DNA of 64,000 bases from Cephalopachus bancanus (GCA_027257055.1 JAPVLO010000153.1:2976001-3040000); one strand, 5' to 3'; counted from the first letter of the stretch, positions 47,089 through 60,052 are shown. Translations and numbers: made by a program. Notes: a model not told the origin generated them from the letters alone.

Positions 47089-47439
47089 CAGAATAGACCA
47101 AAAGATTTTAACGTATCAGAGCACAAAATGTTCATTGAGAGAGTTCAGACTCTATGTTGCAGATAATCTTTAAGAAAATACCACTTGTCCAGTCCTGGTA
47201 GAATTTCACAATTATCTCAAAGAGTTATTAAAATTATTATCCCCTTTCCCATCACATATCAGTGTGATATACTCCTACCAAAACTACAGAAGCTGGTACA
47301 AGAATGCAGATGCTTTCAATTAAACCAGACTTGAAAGAGTTTTACAAAGAACAAACAAAAAACTCTTTTATCACTATATTTTCATTTATTTATTTTAAAT
47401 TGACAAATAATATATATATATATATTACAGTGAACAATA

Positions 47440-47994
47440 TGAGGAGAACCAAAAAGAATGAAAACCACAATAAAACGGAATTACCTCTTGGAGGGCAGGC
47501 ACCTTGTAGAACAGGTTTTCCTAGCTACTTAAGTGTTCTAGGAACCCGCTGGATTCAGTGTGTCAGCCAGCACTATTGTTATGAGAGGCTGTGTTCAGCT
47601 TCAGTAAATTGTTTTTTGGAGATTCTTTTAATACGTTTACCCATTTCATGATGGGTGATTTACATGAACAATGTTCAGCAGTTTTTGACCAAGAATGGTA
47701 TGACCCCTATGTCCCACCCTCCCTATTCAACCCCAAGTAACTTTTTTTTTGTCTCTCCAGATGAAAAAAGTACTCAAACATTTTGCTGATGTGGGAAAGG
47801 CGAAACAAAAAATGGCAGAAGCACTAAAAGGCATCAAAATTGACAAGTTCAAAACTGTTTTGAGCAGTGAAAAAGTATCTTGATATGAGTATTACATCAA
47901 ATAGAGAAGACTTTGAAGGTGACTGAAACTTAAACATGTAAGAATAAATACACAATTTTTTACAAATAAATTCTAGTTTTTTTGGGTCCCCAGG
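47440..47994 (+). mobile_element. Internally deleted mariner MITE, copy 3
   Basis: 555 bases, opposite orientation to copies 1 and 2, flanked by TA (47438-47439, 47995-47996). Ends tgaggagaaccaaaaagaat and gtttttttgggtccccagg. The C-terminal transposase segment is readable but interrupted, including a SPD-like (D,D34D-region) neighbourhood near 47700-47760 and an EALKGIKIDKFK-like stretch near 47818-47850. Confidence 0.88.
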
Positions 47995-47996
47995 TA

Positions 47997-49053
47997 TGAT
48001 GGTTTGTAATATATGTTTATCAAGGAATGACTAAATTGAAGTCATTAACATATGCATTGAAAGTTGTTAAAATAGTAGATTATAAGTGCTTTCACTAAAA
48101 AATAATAAGTATGTGTGATGATGCATCTGTTAATTATTCATTATTCTGTAAGTTTACCAATTTATAACTTTTGATTTCTATTGTTTCCATTTTCTATAAA
48201 CTTTAATACTAATTATCCTTGAGTAGAAATAACTAAAAGCTAATGCTGCGTTATTAACTGCTTTCCTTTTAGATACACCAAACTGTTCAACTATAACACT
48301 ATCCATTGAAAAGTGACTTGCTTATTGAAGAAAAAAAATTTTTCACATTTTAATTTTTTTTCATATTTCTCTTTTCTTCAAGATCATATGGGCCCTTCTC
48401 TAAGTTCAGGTGGGATCATGGATGAATCTATCTAAATGGAGACGTTTACTCAGGTCGGATGGGAGAATGCTGATTTCACAATCACAGTCTATTTTATTCT
48501 TTTTTTCTTCCAAATTTGTCAGCTGGTATGGAAAATATGTCATAGTGAATTCTTCTGCATGTTTAGGGGACTCATATAAAGATAAACCATTTTTATTTTT
48601 GAAATATTTGTTGACCACTGAATGTATGTATAGATGTATGTTTGGATTTTTGTTCAATTAGACATTCTTTATAAAGACCTTTGCCCCTTCCCTTCTTATT
48701 AGGTGCTTATACTATTCATATTTTATGAGCTCTTGGTAGGCTCATAAGCATTAATATATAAATTCAAAAACAAGCAGGTATATTAAATTTTATATGCAAG
48801 ACAACTTCACAAACTTTTGAATTGCTCCATAAGAAAAGCTAGTAAGATGTGAAATGTAAGAGAGGTATCAGAAGCTCCAGGTGAGTGCTTTTCAAAAATG
48901 TAGAAGATCTAGCAGTTAATTTGTTGCCCATAAGGGAAGAATGTTGTTAATGTTGATGCAAGTTATTGCATCTGTTGTTTTGAAGAAAGGTGCTGCCAAG
49001 TAGAAAAATGGGAGTTGGTAAACCATGGGCTTGGAAGATTTAAAAAGCATGAG
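47997..49053. other. No recognised feature
   Basis: Overlapping 83-codon chance ORFs on both strands at 48406-48661; nothing assignable. Confidence 0.45.
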
Positions 49054-49325
49054 AGTGGCCAGTTGCGGTGGCTCATGCCTATAATCCCAGCACTTTGGGA
49101 GGCCAAAGTGAGGGGATTGCCTGAGTCCCCGGGCTCAAGACCAGTCTGGGCAACTTGGCAAGATCTCATCTCTACAATAAATCAAAAAATTAGACAGGTG
49201 TGGTGGTGTGTGCCTATAGTTCCAACTACTTGAAAGGCTGAGGCAGAAGGATCGCCTAATGGTCCAGCAAGTCAAGGTTGCAGTGGACTCTGACTAAAAA
49301 ATAGATAAATAAATTAAATAAAATA
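49054..49325 (+). mobile_element. Alu, sense, internally shortened
   Basis: ggccagttgcggtggctcat, cagcactttgggaggcc, tgaaaggctgaggcagaagg, then a truncated right arm and an A-rich tail. Flanked by aaaaagcatgaga / aaaaagcatagg, a likely target-site duplication. Confidence 0.88.
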
Positions 49326-49930
49326 AAAAGCATAGGGAACCAGAAAAAATTCTAGAGGTCAACCAATAGTAGTATTTTAATATATATCACTGATACTATT
49401 TGGAAGTATACTTTACATCATTGAGATATTAATGTAATTACAATTTTTAAACCATTTTTATACTTAATATAAATATATCCATATGTTAATACACTTTTGT
49501 AAACAGATATTTAAATATGTACAGATAATCTTATGTGAATGTACTATTTTCCTCACTTTTGAATACTGATCAGTTTCAATTTGGCATATTTAAAAAAATC
49601 AGTATAAATGTCTGTGTATATTCTTTAAATAATTTTCTGATTATTATCTAGTAAAGAGTCTCAGAAATGTTATTATTGTAACAATTATGCTCATTTTAAG
49701 CTATTTGTTATGTAGCTTTTACTTTTCAGAAGAATTAGGACATTGTGTACTTTCAAGCAGTACATCAAAGTACCTGTTTACCATACCTTATTTGAAATTG
49801 AATACTCACATTAAAACAAGCACAGTACAAAAGGAAAACTTTGTTAATTAGCAAGATGAAAAACACCAGTATCACATTTATTTCTGTATCTATTTTTTTT
49901 CATTTATTTTAATCCCCTGGTCTTTGACAT

Positions 49931-49966
<36 letters not shown>

Positions 49967-50374
49967 TTATTTTTTACTATTTTTTTTGCTGATTTTTAAA
50001 TCATTTAATAGGATTTTGAAATATCATTTCCTTCAAGGGAAACATACTTTGTATCACCACCACAATCCCATAGCTCAAATTCACACTCCCGTGCCTTTGT
50101 TATTGCTGGTTACATATGGGTTTTCAAATTATAGTATCCTTACTCCTTGGATTGAATAGTATTTGGTGATGTCAGAAGATTCTGTCAGAAAGTTGTCCAA
50201 AACAGTCTTTCCACTCTTGCAGGGTCCCCACGAATAGAATCTTAGCCTTCGGCATCACTATTTGTGACAGTGGAGCTCACTGTAGCCCACAGGAGCCAGC
50301 CTGTATTTTTTACTATTAATTAATTTTAAAATTAATTTGTGTGTTTTTTTACATATCAAAGATTTCTACTTTCA
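49326..50374. other. No gene; one (GT)n tract
   Basis: AT-rich. A (GT)n microsatellite occupies 49935-49961. Confidence 0.6.
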
Positions 50375-50511
50375 CTATAATTGTTTTCTTTTTTTTCTTT
50401 CTTTCTTTTTCTTCTTCTTTTTTTTTTTTTTGCGAAAGCAGGATTTATTGAAAGGACAGAAAAGTTCCCACAGTGGGAGGGGACCTGAAGGGGCTGCCCT
50501 ATAATTGTTTT
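50375..50511 (-). mobile_element. Short poly(A)-tailed retroposon, copy 2, with target-site duplication
   Basis: ctataattgtttt at 50375-50387 recurs at 50499-50511. Between them lie a T-rich tract and a roughly 67-base unit (50432-50498). On the minus strand the unit ends with AATAAA, 13 bases, then poly(A). It matches copy 1 at 27527-27591 at about 80-85 percent by eye. Confidence 0.8.
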
Positions 50512-50514
50512 TTT

Positions 50515-50828
50515 TTTTTTCTTTTAATTTTTTTTTTTATTTTAAAGATGTGGGGTACAATTCAGTATTAGGTATACAAGTGTTCATTATGCAGGTACCC
50601 TTGTTAATGAGGTGTCTCCCCCTTCCCCAGGCAGATTCCAACTACTGCTAATCATTCTCTTATAGTATTACAATACTTGTTCAAGGTTCGCTTATGAGTG
50701 AGAACATGTGATACTCAGTTCTTTGTTTCTGTGAAAGATCACTCAGTATTATAGACTCTAAGTCCATCCAGGTTGCTGTGAAGTTCATGGTTTTGTTCTC
50801 CTTTATGACTGTGTAATATTCCATTGTT
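50515..50828 (-). mobile_element. L1 3' end, antisense
   Basis: gatgtggggtacaattcagt, gtgagaacatgtgatactca, gactgtgtaatattccattg: the antisense of the young L1 3' end. 5'-truncated. Confidence 0.85.
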
Positions 50829-51134
50829 TTCAAATATATTTCCCACAGTGTGTTGTTAAAGAGAATAATTTTAAGTGGCCCAATTTTGTGGAATTCTTTA
50901 TTATGGATAAAATATTTATCAAAGGAGTAAAATAGTAGTAGGCTCAGGGGAACTGTGGATCAATGAGGAACACTGGGCATTTGAAGGCCCATCATGGAGG
51001 ATGAAAACATTTAAAAAGGAGATGGAACAATGCTAAGGATAAATGTTGCCTGAGGATTAGGTAGAATAGAGTAATCACTTAATAAATATTGTTATCTGAT
51101 TGCTTCTACATCATGCTAAGAATTTGTCTTACAT
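50829..51134. other. No recognised feature
   Basis: Nothing assignable. Confidence 0.45.
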
Positions 51135-51416
51135 TCATCTCTTCTTTAATCAAGATACAGCAATGAATTTCTATTATAAATAGAAATGTGGGTAACTAAA
51201 AAAACTGAAGCAAAACATTTTTGCAATTTACAGGTGGATAATAATTGGAACTTTTTCTCACTCCACGGTGTGAGCCCAAAGGTTGCTGGATCTAGACAAA
51301 CTTTGGTGGATCATGTCCTCAGCCATAACAAGAGTTTATAGCTTTGGTTCTTTTTCACGTTGTGTTAAAACTTCCTGGCATCGTCATGTATTCATAAAAT
51401 GCAGCAGCAGAAAGTA
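51135..51416 (+). repeat. 282-bp direct duplication, proximal copy
   Basis: From tcatctcttctttaatcaag to gcagcagcagaaagta. Identical by eye to 52048-52329, with a constant offset of 913 and no indel. It contains no repeat that I recognise. Confidence 0.95.
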
Positions 51417-51453
51417 GCCCTGACTTTAGAGTCTGGGCAATACTTTAGCGATG

Positions 51454-51682
51454 CAGGTTGAATACCCTTGTCCAAAATACTTGGGACTAGAACTGTTTTA
51501 AATTTTCTTGAATTTTTGAATATTTGCATTGTACGTACTGATTGAGCATCCCCAATCTGGAAATCCCAAATCTGAAATGCTCCAAAGAGCATCATTTCCT
51601 TTGACTGTCATGTTAGGCTCAAAAAGTTTAAAATTTTGGAGCATTTAAAATTGTGGATTTTCAGATTAAGGATGCTCAACCT
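51454..51682 (+). mobile_element. Tigger-type MITE
   Basis: Inverted ends caggttgaatacccttgtcc and aggatgctcaaccta next to TA, with gagcatccccaatctggaaa in the middle. TcMar-Tigger MITE pattern. Confidence 0.78.
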
Positions 51683-51963
51683 ATAGTACCTTCTGAGTAA
51701 ATGAGACAGAGTTGAATGTAACCAAGAGACTTCATGGTGTGGCTAATAGCTTTGTTGTCTCTCAAGTTACACTATGTTTTGGAAGGTCAATGGTTTATTT
51801 CAGATCGTTATACCTCCTTGTAAATAGGCTGCTCTGATGAACTTGGAAAGTTTTTGTTATCATGATGAACCTAGATTTTCTGCTATTGAGTATTTAGGTT
51901 AATTATTAAATGTGGCCCAGAGTTTCTGTTAGGTCTTTTAAGATTCCTTTAGGGTAGGCAACT

Positions 51964-51967
<4 letters not shown>

Positions 51968-51997
<30 letters not shown>
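51968..51997. repeat. (TA)n microsatellite
   Basis: About 30 bases of TA. The unit gagattaaaatgacctggta directly follows and recurs at 52347. Confidence 0.95.
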
Positions 51998-52001
<4 letters not shown>

Positions 52002-52047
52002 TTAAAATGACCTGGTATTTATATATATATAAATACGAGATTATATA

Positions 52048-52329
52048 TCATCTCTTCTTTAATCAAGATACAGCAATGAATTTCTATTATAAATAGAAAT
52101 GTGGGTAACTAAAAAAACTGAAGCAAAACATTTTTGCAATTTACAGGTGGATAATAATTGGAACTTTTTCTCACTCCACGGTGTGAGCCCAAAGGTTGCT
52201 GGATCTAGACAAACTTTGGTGGATCATGTCCTCAGCCATAACAAGAGTTTATAGCTTTGGTTCTTTTTCACGTTGTGTTAAAACTTCCTGGCATCGTCAT
52301 GTATTCATAAAATGCAGCAGCAGAAAGTA
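52048..52329 (+). repeat. 282-bp direct duplication, distal copy inserted in TA repeat
   Basis: Perfect copy of 51135-51416. Bounded by TA-rich sequence on both sides, with the 23-base flank gagattaaaatgacctggta(ttt) present both before (51997-52019) and after (52347-52369). Confidence 0.95.
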
Positions 52330-52370
52330 TATAAATATATATATACGAGATTAAAATGACCTGGTATTTT

Positions 52371-52754
52371 GATCATCTTCAGAATTAATTACTCACAAAG
52401 AAGATGGCTATAAAATGTAGCATTAAAGTGTGTGGGCTTATTATTATACACTTGACTTAAGGTCTTTATTTCATCTACTACTAACTATATGACTTCAAGC
52501 AAGATATTTTATGTCTTTAATTTCAATTTTTTTTCATTTTAAAATAGAAACTGTAACTTTATAATATTGTTTCTTCTAGTGTCAAACCTTTTCTACCCTG
52601 AAGCCTTGTTTTCTACACTTTGGATCTTGGTACATCCTTCAGTTTTCTCTGAGAATCTGGATCTCCAAAATCAGAGCACTTGACATATTGTGTTAGTCCT
52701 GTGTTTCTTGGACAGGCTTTAGAAAAATAGATGACACATTTTTAACTGTCTATC
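52371..52754. other. No recognised feature
   Basis: Nothing assignable. Confidence 0.45.
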
Positions 52755-53130
52755 TTAGTCTATTTTGTGCTGTTATAACAGAATACCACAGACTGGGTGA
52801 TTTATAAACAATAGAGATATATTTGGCCCACAGTTCTAGAGGCTGAGAAGTCCAAGATCAAAAGGCTGCATCTAATGAGGGCCTTATATTCTGTTATAAC
52901 ACGGCCAATGGCATAACATGGTGGGAGATCATGCCAGACAGAGCACAAAAGAGCCAAAGTTACCCTTATAACCCATTCTCATGATAACAAACTTACTCCC
53001 ACAAAAATGACATTAATTCATTCATGAGAGCAGTGCCTTCATGACCTAATTACTTATTAAATTATTATTAATTTGGGATTAAGTGTCCCACATATGGACT
53101 TTGGGGGGATACATTCAAACATAGCAGTTT
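52755..53130 (-). mobile_element. MaLR-like LTR, antisense
   Basis: cttagtctattttgtgctgt, accacagactgggtgattta, gaagtccaagatcaaaaggc, ccttcatgacctaattactt, ending acattcaaacatagca. Confidence 0.8.
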
Positions 53131-53525
53131 CTAATAATTTCCTTCTTCTAACGCTGCACAATGGTATTGTACCATATTTAATAAAACACCAAGCTAGAGG
53201 ACTGCTCCCTTACAGTGTGGGTCTAAAGTTTCCAGGTGCCCCAGCTCTGCAGAGAACTTTCCAATGCATGTCCCACACCCTTAGAGTTTCTAAAAGGAGA
53301 AAAGTAAGGATGTTAACATTTGTTGTTCTTGCTAACTATTCATACTTTTCCTGAATCACTCAGTTTAATTCATCCTCCCCTCTCTACCCCATCTTTTTTA
53401 TTTTCTTCACTTAGGGTCCTATGTATCTTTCCTTATACTGAATCCTGAGTTCCTTCTACCTGTGTCTTCAAGTCGATCAGACCTGCACCCTAGGTTAATT
53501 GCAGTATTTGAAATTAAAAGACAAC
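53131..53525. other. No recognised feature
   Basis: No gene; a 93-codon ORF starting at 53073 overlaps the LTR end and has no motif. Confidence 0.45.
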
Positions 53526-53534
53526 AAAATAAAC

Positions 53535-53795
53535 TATTTCTTTTTCAGCAATACTGAGGAGTATTATCTTTGAGAAGTGATTAGGCCATGAGGATGGAGC
53601 CCTCATACACGGGATTAGTGTCCTTATAAATAAGGCTTGAAGGAACTGGTTTGCTAATTCTACAATGTTAAGACTGGGCCCTCACCAAACACCTAATCTG
53701 TTGTTGCCTTGATCGTGAATTCCCTAGTCTCTAGAACTATAAACAATAATTTCTGTTGTATTTTATTATAGCAGCTTGGATAAACCAAGATACAA
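53535..53795 (+). mobile_element. MaLR-like LTR 3' part, sense
   Basis: gaagtgattaggccatgagg, tggagccctcatacacggga, gggccctcaccaaacacc, ttgccttgatcgtgaattcc, attttattatagcagcttgg. Confidence 0.78.
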
Positions 53796-54057
53796 ATATC
53801 ACCCTTGTCTTTATTACTTTAAATTCATAAGTCTCAAAATCATGTATTCACGTGTATTTACTCTAGTTTTGTTCTTTTCAAAATCATTTTGGCATTTCTG
53901 GATATTTTGTATTTCCATACATATTTTAGAATAAGTTTATCAGTTTCTACAGAAAAACCCTATTGAGATGTCAACTGACATAGTGTTGATACTTTCGATA
54001 AATTTGGAGAAAATTGACACCTTAACACAGCTGCACCATTCTATCTGTAAATATGGT

Positions 54058-54429
54058 TGCATTAGTCAGTTGCCATAACAGAATATTACAGACTGAGTGG
54101 CTTAAACAACAGAAATGCATTTTTCCATAGTTCTGGAGGCTCAGAGTCCAAAATCAAGGTGTCAGAAGGGTGAGTTTTTAAAGAAATCTCTCTTAATTTG
54201 CTGACAAATTACAGACAGCTGCTTCTCACTGTGTCATCACATGGCCTTTTATCTTTGTGCACATGAGGAGAGAGAGAGAGCTCCTCTTTGTGTCTCTTCT
54301 TTTTATAAATATACAATTCTTGTCAGATTAGAGTCTCATCCTTATAACCTTGTTTAACCGCATCTTTAAATACATTGCATGTAAGGGTTTCAATATATAA
54401 AGGGGGGACACGCATTTCAGTCCATAACA
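54058..54429 (-). repeat. MaLR element LTR, left
   Basis: tgcattagtcagttgccata to cagtccataaca; five-base flank atggt at 54053-54057. Confidence 0.8.
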
Positions 54430-54650
54430 TTCCATATTCTGTCTCCTCAAATTAATGTTTTTCTCAGCAAAATATATTCAATCCATTCCAACAGCCCTAA
54501 GAGCCATAACTCATTTCAGCATCAATTCCTAGTCTAAATATCATCTAAATCATTTATGAAAAAGTAGGAGGTTTATCTTGAGGCAAAATTTATCTTGAGG
54601 CAAAATTTCTTCCAGGAATGAACCTTTAAAACCAAAGTTATGTGTTTCTT

Positions 54651-54681
<31 letters not shown>

Positions 54682-56177
54682 GAGTTGGGAGTCTCACTCG
54701 GTCGCCCAGACTGGAGTGCAGTGGCCGCTCCCGGTCACCGCAGCCTCGACCTGCTGGGCTCCGGCGATCCTTCCGCCTCAGCCTTCCGAGTAGCCGGAAT
54801 TACAGGTGCGCACTACCACGCCCGGCTGATTTTTTTTTTTTTTTTTGTAGAGATGAGGTCTCGCTGCCCAGGTGGGTCTCGAACCCGCGGGCTCAGGCAA
54901 TTCACTCACCTCAGCCTCCCAAAGGCGCGAGATTACAGGCTGAGCCACCGAACCCGGCTTATGTGTTTCTAAAATGTAATAGTGGGGCATATATTCCCAC
55001 TCCAAAGGGGACAACTAATAAAGAAGGGGAGACAGTTCCCAAGAAAGTTCAAAACCTAGCAAGAAAAATTTTATTAGATCTCAAAGCTCAAGAATAATTC
55101 TCTTTGGCTGGATTTTCAGCCATCCAGGCTCATTGGGACAGTAATTCCATCCTCTGGGCCCTCTGGTGGGAGATGGGGGTGGTCCCACCTTTTTGGTCCT
55201 GCCCTCTTGACTATGAGTAGCAACCTTGTCCCTGAGGCTATGGGCTGTGCAATTTGACTGGCTGAGAAGATTGTCCAGCCCTCTGAAACAGAAGGGGTAG
55301 TCTCACTCTCTGAAACCAATGGTTTGGCAGCCTTGACTCCACAGACATTTTGCTATGGGCCTGTGGTGGCAGTGTGACCCTATCAATGTCTGAACTGCCC
55401 TCGGCCTCATCATTCTCCTCTGTCTTTGAAGGGTAGGGGATAGTCACAGCCAGACAGCTCTCTTCCTCTAATTTTGGTTTTTTCTGAGATGGCTGATTAA
55501 ATTCATTGGTAATTTCTTAATGGAGTGGTATCTAGACACAATCCTAGATATTCTATTCAGAATTCACTTTCTTATTTTTTGTAATGTAGATATGTTGAGA
55601 ATTTTCCAGATCTTTGAGTTCTGGTTCTATTTTGCTTAACAATGTATTATTTAGTTTATTTTCTCTCACGTTTTACTATATAAGCAGTATGAATAATGCA
55701 GGCTTCCCCTTCAACAATTTGCTTAAAAATATTCTCAACTAAATATCCAAGTTCATTACAAATAAATTTTACCTTCCACAAAAATATTAGAACACAATTC
55801 AGCCAAGGTCATCAGCCAAGGTCAAGGTTCCTCCAGTTTTCAAGAATATGTTCCTCATTTCTGAGACCTCACCAGATTTATCTTTAATATTCATTTTTCT
55901 ACCAACATTCTGCTCACGATGATATATGTATTTTCTAAGATGATGGAAGTATTCTCTGCAGCTCTCCTTTTTAAGCTCTCACCAGAATCACCTTTAATGG
56001 TTACATTTCTATCAACAGTCCGGTCAAGGCAATCTAGGTTTTGTGGGGGGGGGGTGTTGTTGTTTTTTTTAGCATCTACCTCAAAATTCTTCCAGCCTCT
56101 CCTCATCACTCTGTTCCAAAGTCACGTCCGTGTTTGTAGGCATTTGTTACAGCAGCGCCTCACTTACTAGTATCAAA
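54430..56177 (-). mobile_element. MaLR internal sequence, antisense
   Basis: Paralogous to 11697-13265 (aaatatcatctaaatcattt, tattcccactccaaaggg, aaacctagcaagaaaaa, gcatttgttacagcagcgcc). A duplicated ttatcttgaggcaaaattt sits near 54574-54612. A young Alu interrupts it at 54650-54958. No ORF is retained. Confidence 0.75.
54638..54970 (-). mobile_element. Alu, strepsirrhine-type, antisense, young
   Basis: Complete element at 54650-54958 with GC-rich, near-consensus sequence, flanked by the perfect target-site duplication ttatgtgtttct (54638-54649 and 54959-54970). Confidence 0.96.
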
Positions 56178-56569
56178 TCTGGGTTAGTCATCTCAGGCTA
56201 GTATTATATAATATCACTGATTGAGTGGCTTAAACAATGTTTTTGTTTTTGTTTTCCAGTCTGGAGGCTTAGTGTCCAAGGTCAAGGGGTCAACATGGTT
56301 GGTTTTTGGTGAGACTTCTCTTCCTGGTTTGCAGATGGTTGCCTTGTTGTGTCCTCACACGGTTTTTCTATGCACTCATGGAGAGGGAGGGTACTCTCTG
56401 CTACCTCTTTACTTTCCTAAATGACATCAGTCCTGCTGGAGAAGAGCCCTAACTTTATGACCTCATTTAACCTTCTACATCTCTTAAAGGCCCTATCTTC
56501 AAATACAGTTTTGCTAGGGTTAGGACTTCACCATATGAATTCTGAGGGAACACAATTCAGTCTATAACA
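56178..56569 (-). repeat. MaLR element LTR, right
   Basis: tgggttagtcatctcaggct to cagtctataaca; five-base flank atggc at 56570-56574 pairs with atggt on the left. Confidence 0.78.
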
Positions 56570-56981
56570 ATGGCTTATACATCCATTTATTTAGATCTTC
56601 TTTAGTTTTTCTTATCAATATTCTAAGGTTTTATCATGCAGTTCTGTGTATATTTTAATTTTCTGGGGAAACAGTAGTTCATAATATCCCTTATTAGCCT
56701 TTTAATGTTGGTGAAATCCTTAGTGATGTCTTCTCTTTCATTCCTAGCATTAATTTGTAACATTTCTATTGTCAAAGTAACATATTTTTTATTTTATTCA
56801 TTTTTCTCTATTGATTTTATTTGTTATTTCACTGATTTTTATTTCAATCATGTATTTTCTTTTTTCAACTTACTTTGCATGTGTTTTACTCTTTTCCTTC
56901 TAGTTTCTTAGGAGAAAGCTTAGGTCATTGATTTGAGTGTGTTTTTTTGTTTGTTTGTTTTATCCTTTCTTAAACAAGCAT

Positions 56982-57214
56982 TCAGTGATATATATTTTTC
57001 TTTTTTTTCATTAATCAGTATTTTTTATTATGGTTTTGTGGGGTACAGTTAAGGGTTAGGTGTACAATTACGTTTCATTCAGGCACCCTGTTGATAAGAG
57101 GTGTTTTCCCATCCCCCGACAGATATTTGCTACTGTTAATCCTATCCCCCTCCCCCCATAGTTTCCCAGTACCATCAGTCATTTTCTTATAGTCAATGAT
57201 ATATATTTTTCTTT
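56982..57214 (-). mobile_element. L1 3' UTR insertion with target-site duplication
   Basis: Insert at about 57004-57192 (ggttttgtggggtacagtta, caccctgttgataagagg) flanked by tcagtgatatatatttttc (56982) and tcaatgatatatatttttc (57193), one mismatch. Confidence 0.87.
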
Positions 57215-57394
57215 AGACAGTGTTTTTGCTGCACTCCCCCAAATTTGATGTGTTATTTTTACTTTCATTCTACTTGATATGTTGTCTTATTTTTCTTGTG
57301 AATTCTTTCTTGATTCATATCTTATTTAAATTGCATTTAACTTCCAAATAGTTGAGGATGTTTTACATACCTTTAGTCATTTTTATTTTATTAT

Positions 57395-57697
<303 letters not shown>

Positions 57698-59147
57698 TCA
57701 ATGTCTTTAGTTACTGATTTCTAATTAGTTCCATTTTATCATGGAACATATTTCACTGATTTAAAATTTTTAATTTTTTTGAGACTTGTTTTATTGCCTA
57801 GAATATAGTCTTGAAAAATGTCCCATGTTCACTTGAAAAGAATTAATATTTTTCTGTTTTCAGTTAGAGCATTTTATGAATGTCAATTATGTCAGGGTAG
57901 TTGACAGTATTTCCTGTTTAAGTCTTTTATATACTTACTGATTTTATGTCTACTTCTTCCATTAATTACTGAGAAAGAGTGATTATATGCCCAACGATAA
58001 CTGTATGTGTGTATAGATAAAGATAGATGATAGAGAGAGAGATCCTTTTAGTTATATCATATTTTCTTTTATGTATTTTGTTCTGATTATTGGGTACATA
58101 TATTTAGGGATTTTTTAATTACTTGGTCACTTTATAATTATGAAATGCCCCACTTTAACTCTAGTAGTATTTCCTGTATTGAAGGTTACTTTGTCTGATT
58201 CGAATATAGTCACTCTAGCTTCCATTTGATTAATATTTTCATGGCATATTTTCCACATCCTTTTAATTTTAGCCTATGTCTCTATATTTGCTGTAAATTT
58301 ATGGTAGATAGCTTAAAATTTAGTATTGCCAATAAAATACTACCTGACAAAATAGATCTTTTGATTAGACCATTTGATGTGACTATTTACATTGAACATA
58401 CTTGACAGGATTGGGTTTAAGTCTGTCCTATTGCTTTTGGCTATGTATTTGGCACATATATTACTTTCTTTTTTTTTTAATTCATGTTGTGATTAAGATG
58501 GAGAATTTTTTAAAATCCAATTTTACCTCCAATATTGACTTATAGCTATGCTTTTAAAAATTGTTTTTAGAAATAAGTCTGGATTTACAATGTGTAACTT
58601 ATTCCAGTCTATGATTTCATGTAAGTTGTAGGAACTTAGCAAAAATATACTTTGGCTTCTGTACTTTGTGCAGTTGTTGTTTTATGTTTTACTTGATATG
58701 CCATAAACTCCACTTTACGTTGCCATTGTTTTTAAATAGTTAACTTCTTTTTTAAAGAGACTAAAACATATGATGTATTTTTCTAATACAGTTCCATTGT
58801 GAAGGGTGTTTTTCTTTCTTTCTACTGATCCAAATTTCCATCGGTTATTGTTTTCCTCCTTTTTGAATAATTTGCTTTTAGATTTCTTATAGTTCAGCTC
58901 TTTGACCCCAAATAAGGTTTTCTTTGTTTTTATTTTGCTACATTTTTGAATTTTTTTTCTATTTATGGAATTTGAATTTTTATTTCCCCCCTTTTTAGCA
59001 CTTTAAAGATAGTATTTATTTGTCTTTGGATTACATAAACATTAGAAAGAAGTCAGCGCCATTCTTATCTTTTGTTCTTCTGTAAGTGATGTGACTTCTC
59101 TCCTCTGGTGATTTTATAACGTTCTCTTTATCAGTGGTTTCCAGCAA

Positions 59148-59150
<3 letters not shown>

Positions 59151-59197
<47 letters not shown>

Positions 59198-59210
59198 ATG
59201 TGTGTGCATG
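59151..59210. repeat. (GT)n microsatellite
   Basis: About 45 bases of perfect GT with gcatg interruptions at the end. Confidence 0.97.
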
Positions 59211-59310
59211 CTTTAAGTCTTCTTATTGGTGTTTGTCAATTTTTTTTGATTGGTGGATTTATAACTTTCATCACATTTGGAAGATTTATGATCATAAGAT
59301 AAGAAAAATG

Positions 59311-60052
59311 GCAGCAAACAATTGATTATTAAATGAGAGAGAAACTGGTTTTGGTGACAGATGTGAACCTAAACTTACAGTTAAAGCAAAACGGACACAG
59401 GAATTTTTCAATTTGGCAATCCAATAAAATATTTTTCTGCCTAATCCACTTATTCATTGACTAGTCCACGCATATGAAATAATCTGACAAGTGTGGAAGA
59501 TATAAGCCACAAACTGCTTTTTAGTTTTCTAGTAAAAATGACTTGATATTTTCATTTTCTGTTTAATTTTTTAAAATGTTAACACATAGTTTAGTCTTAC
59601 TTTTTATACTATGTCCTCAATCTCTTGTAAATTTTGTCATTTATACTCATCATCTCAGTAATCATTCTTCTTCAAATTATAAAGTCATTAATTTCATTCT
59701 CAAAGATAAATAAAGTCACCTTCACTTAATCAATATACAGTAATTTCAGTGTGCCTGTTTTAGGCAGGGTTCATTTGGAAAAGAGCTGAATAACAAAGAG
59801 CTTCATATGCTTAACATAAATAATTACAATTATATACAAAAATTATTAACACTTAATATTTTGAGTTCCTAGGATGATCTCAAACTAGTACTATATTTTA
59901 AAAAATGGGATACTCTCTTTAACAATGAGAATTTTTATCTGGGGAATAGCTTTGGATCTCAGTTCAAAGAAATTTTTATAAAATACTTTTTCATAAAAAT
60001 TATAAAATAGAATTATTGGGTTTTTTCATCCTTTAGAAATGTTAATTACTTA
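59311..60052. other. No gene; possible diverged direct repeat
   Basis: Bases 59454-59512 resemble 61194-61253 (tgaaataatctgacaagtgt versus tgaaataatctggcaagtgt). Confidence 0.5.

Noticed and set aside
47065..47300. Antisense processed pseudogene behind the poly(T) tract
   Set aside because: No AATAAA in the expected place, no recognisable coding sequence and no target duplication found by eye.
54640..54972. Protein-coding exon in the Alu
   Set aside because: Open frame of a near-consensus antisense Alu; exonisation is possible in principle but nothing here supports a host gene.
59134..59325. Cys/Val repeat proteins encoded by microsatellites
   Set aside because: Translations of (GT)n; the same artefact occurs at 27165-27356, 49932-50159 and 60566-60874.
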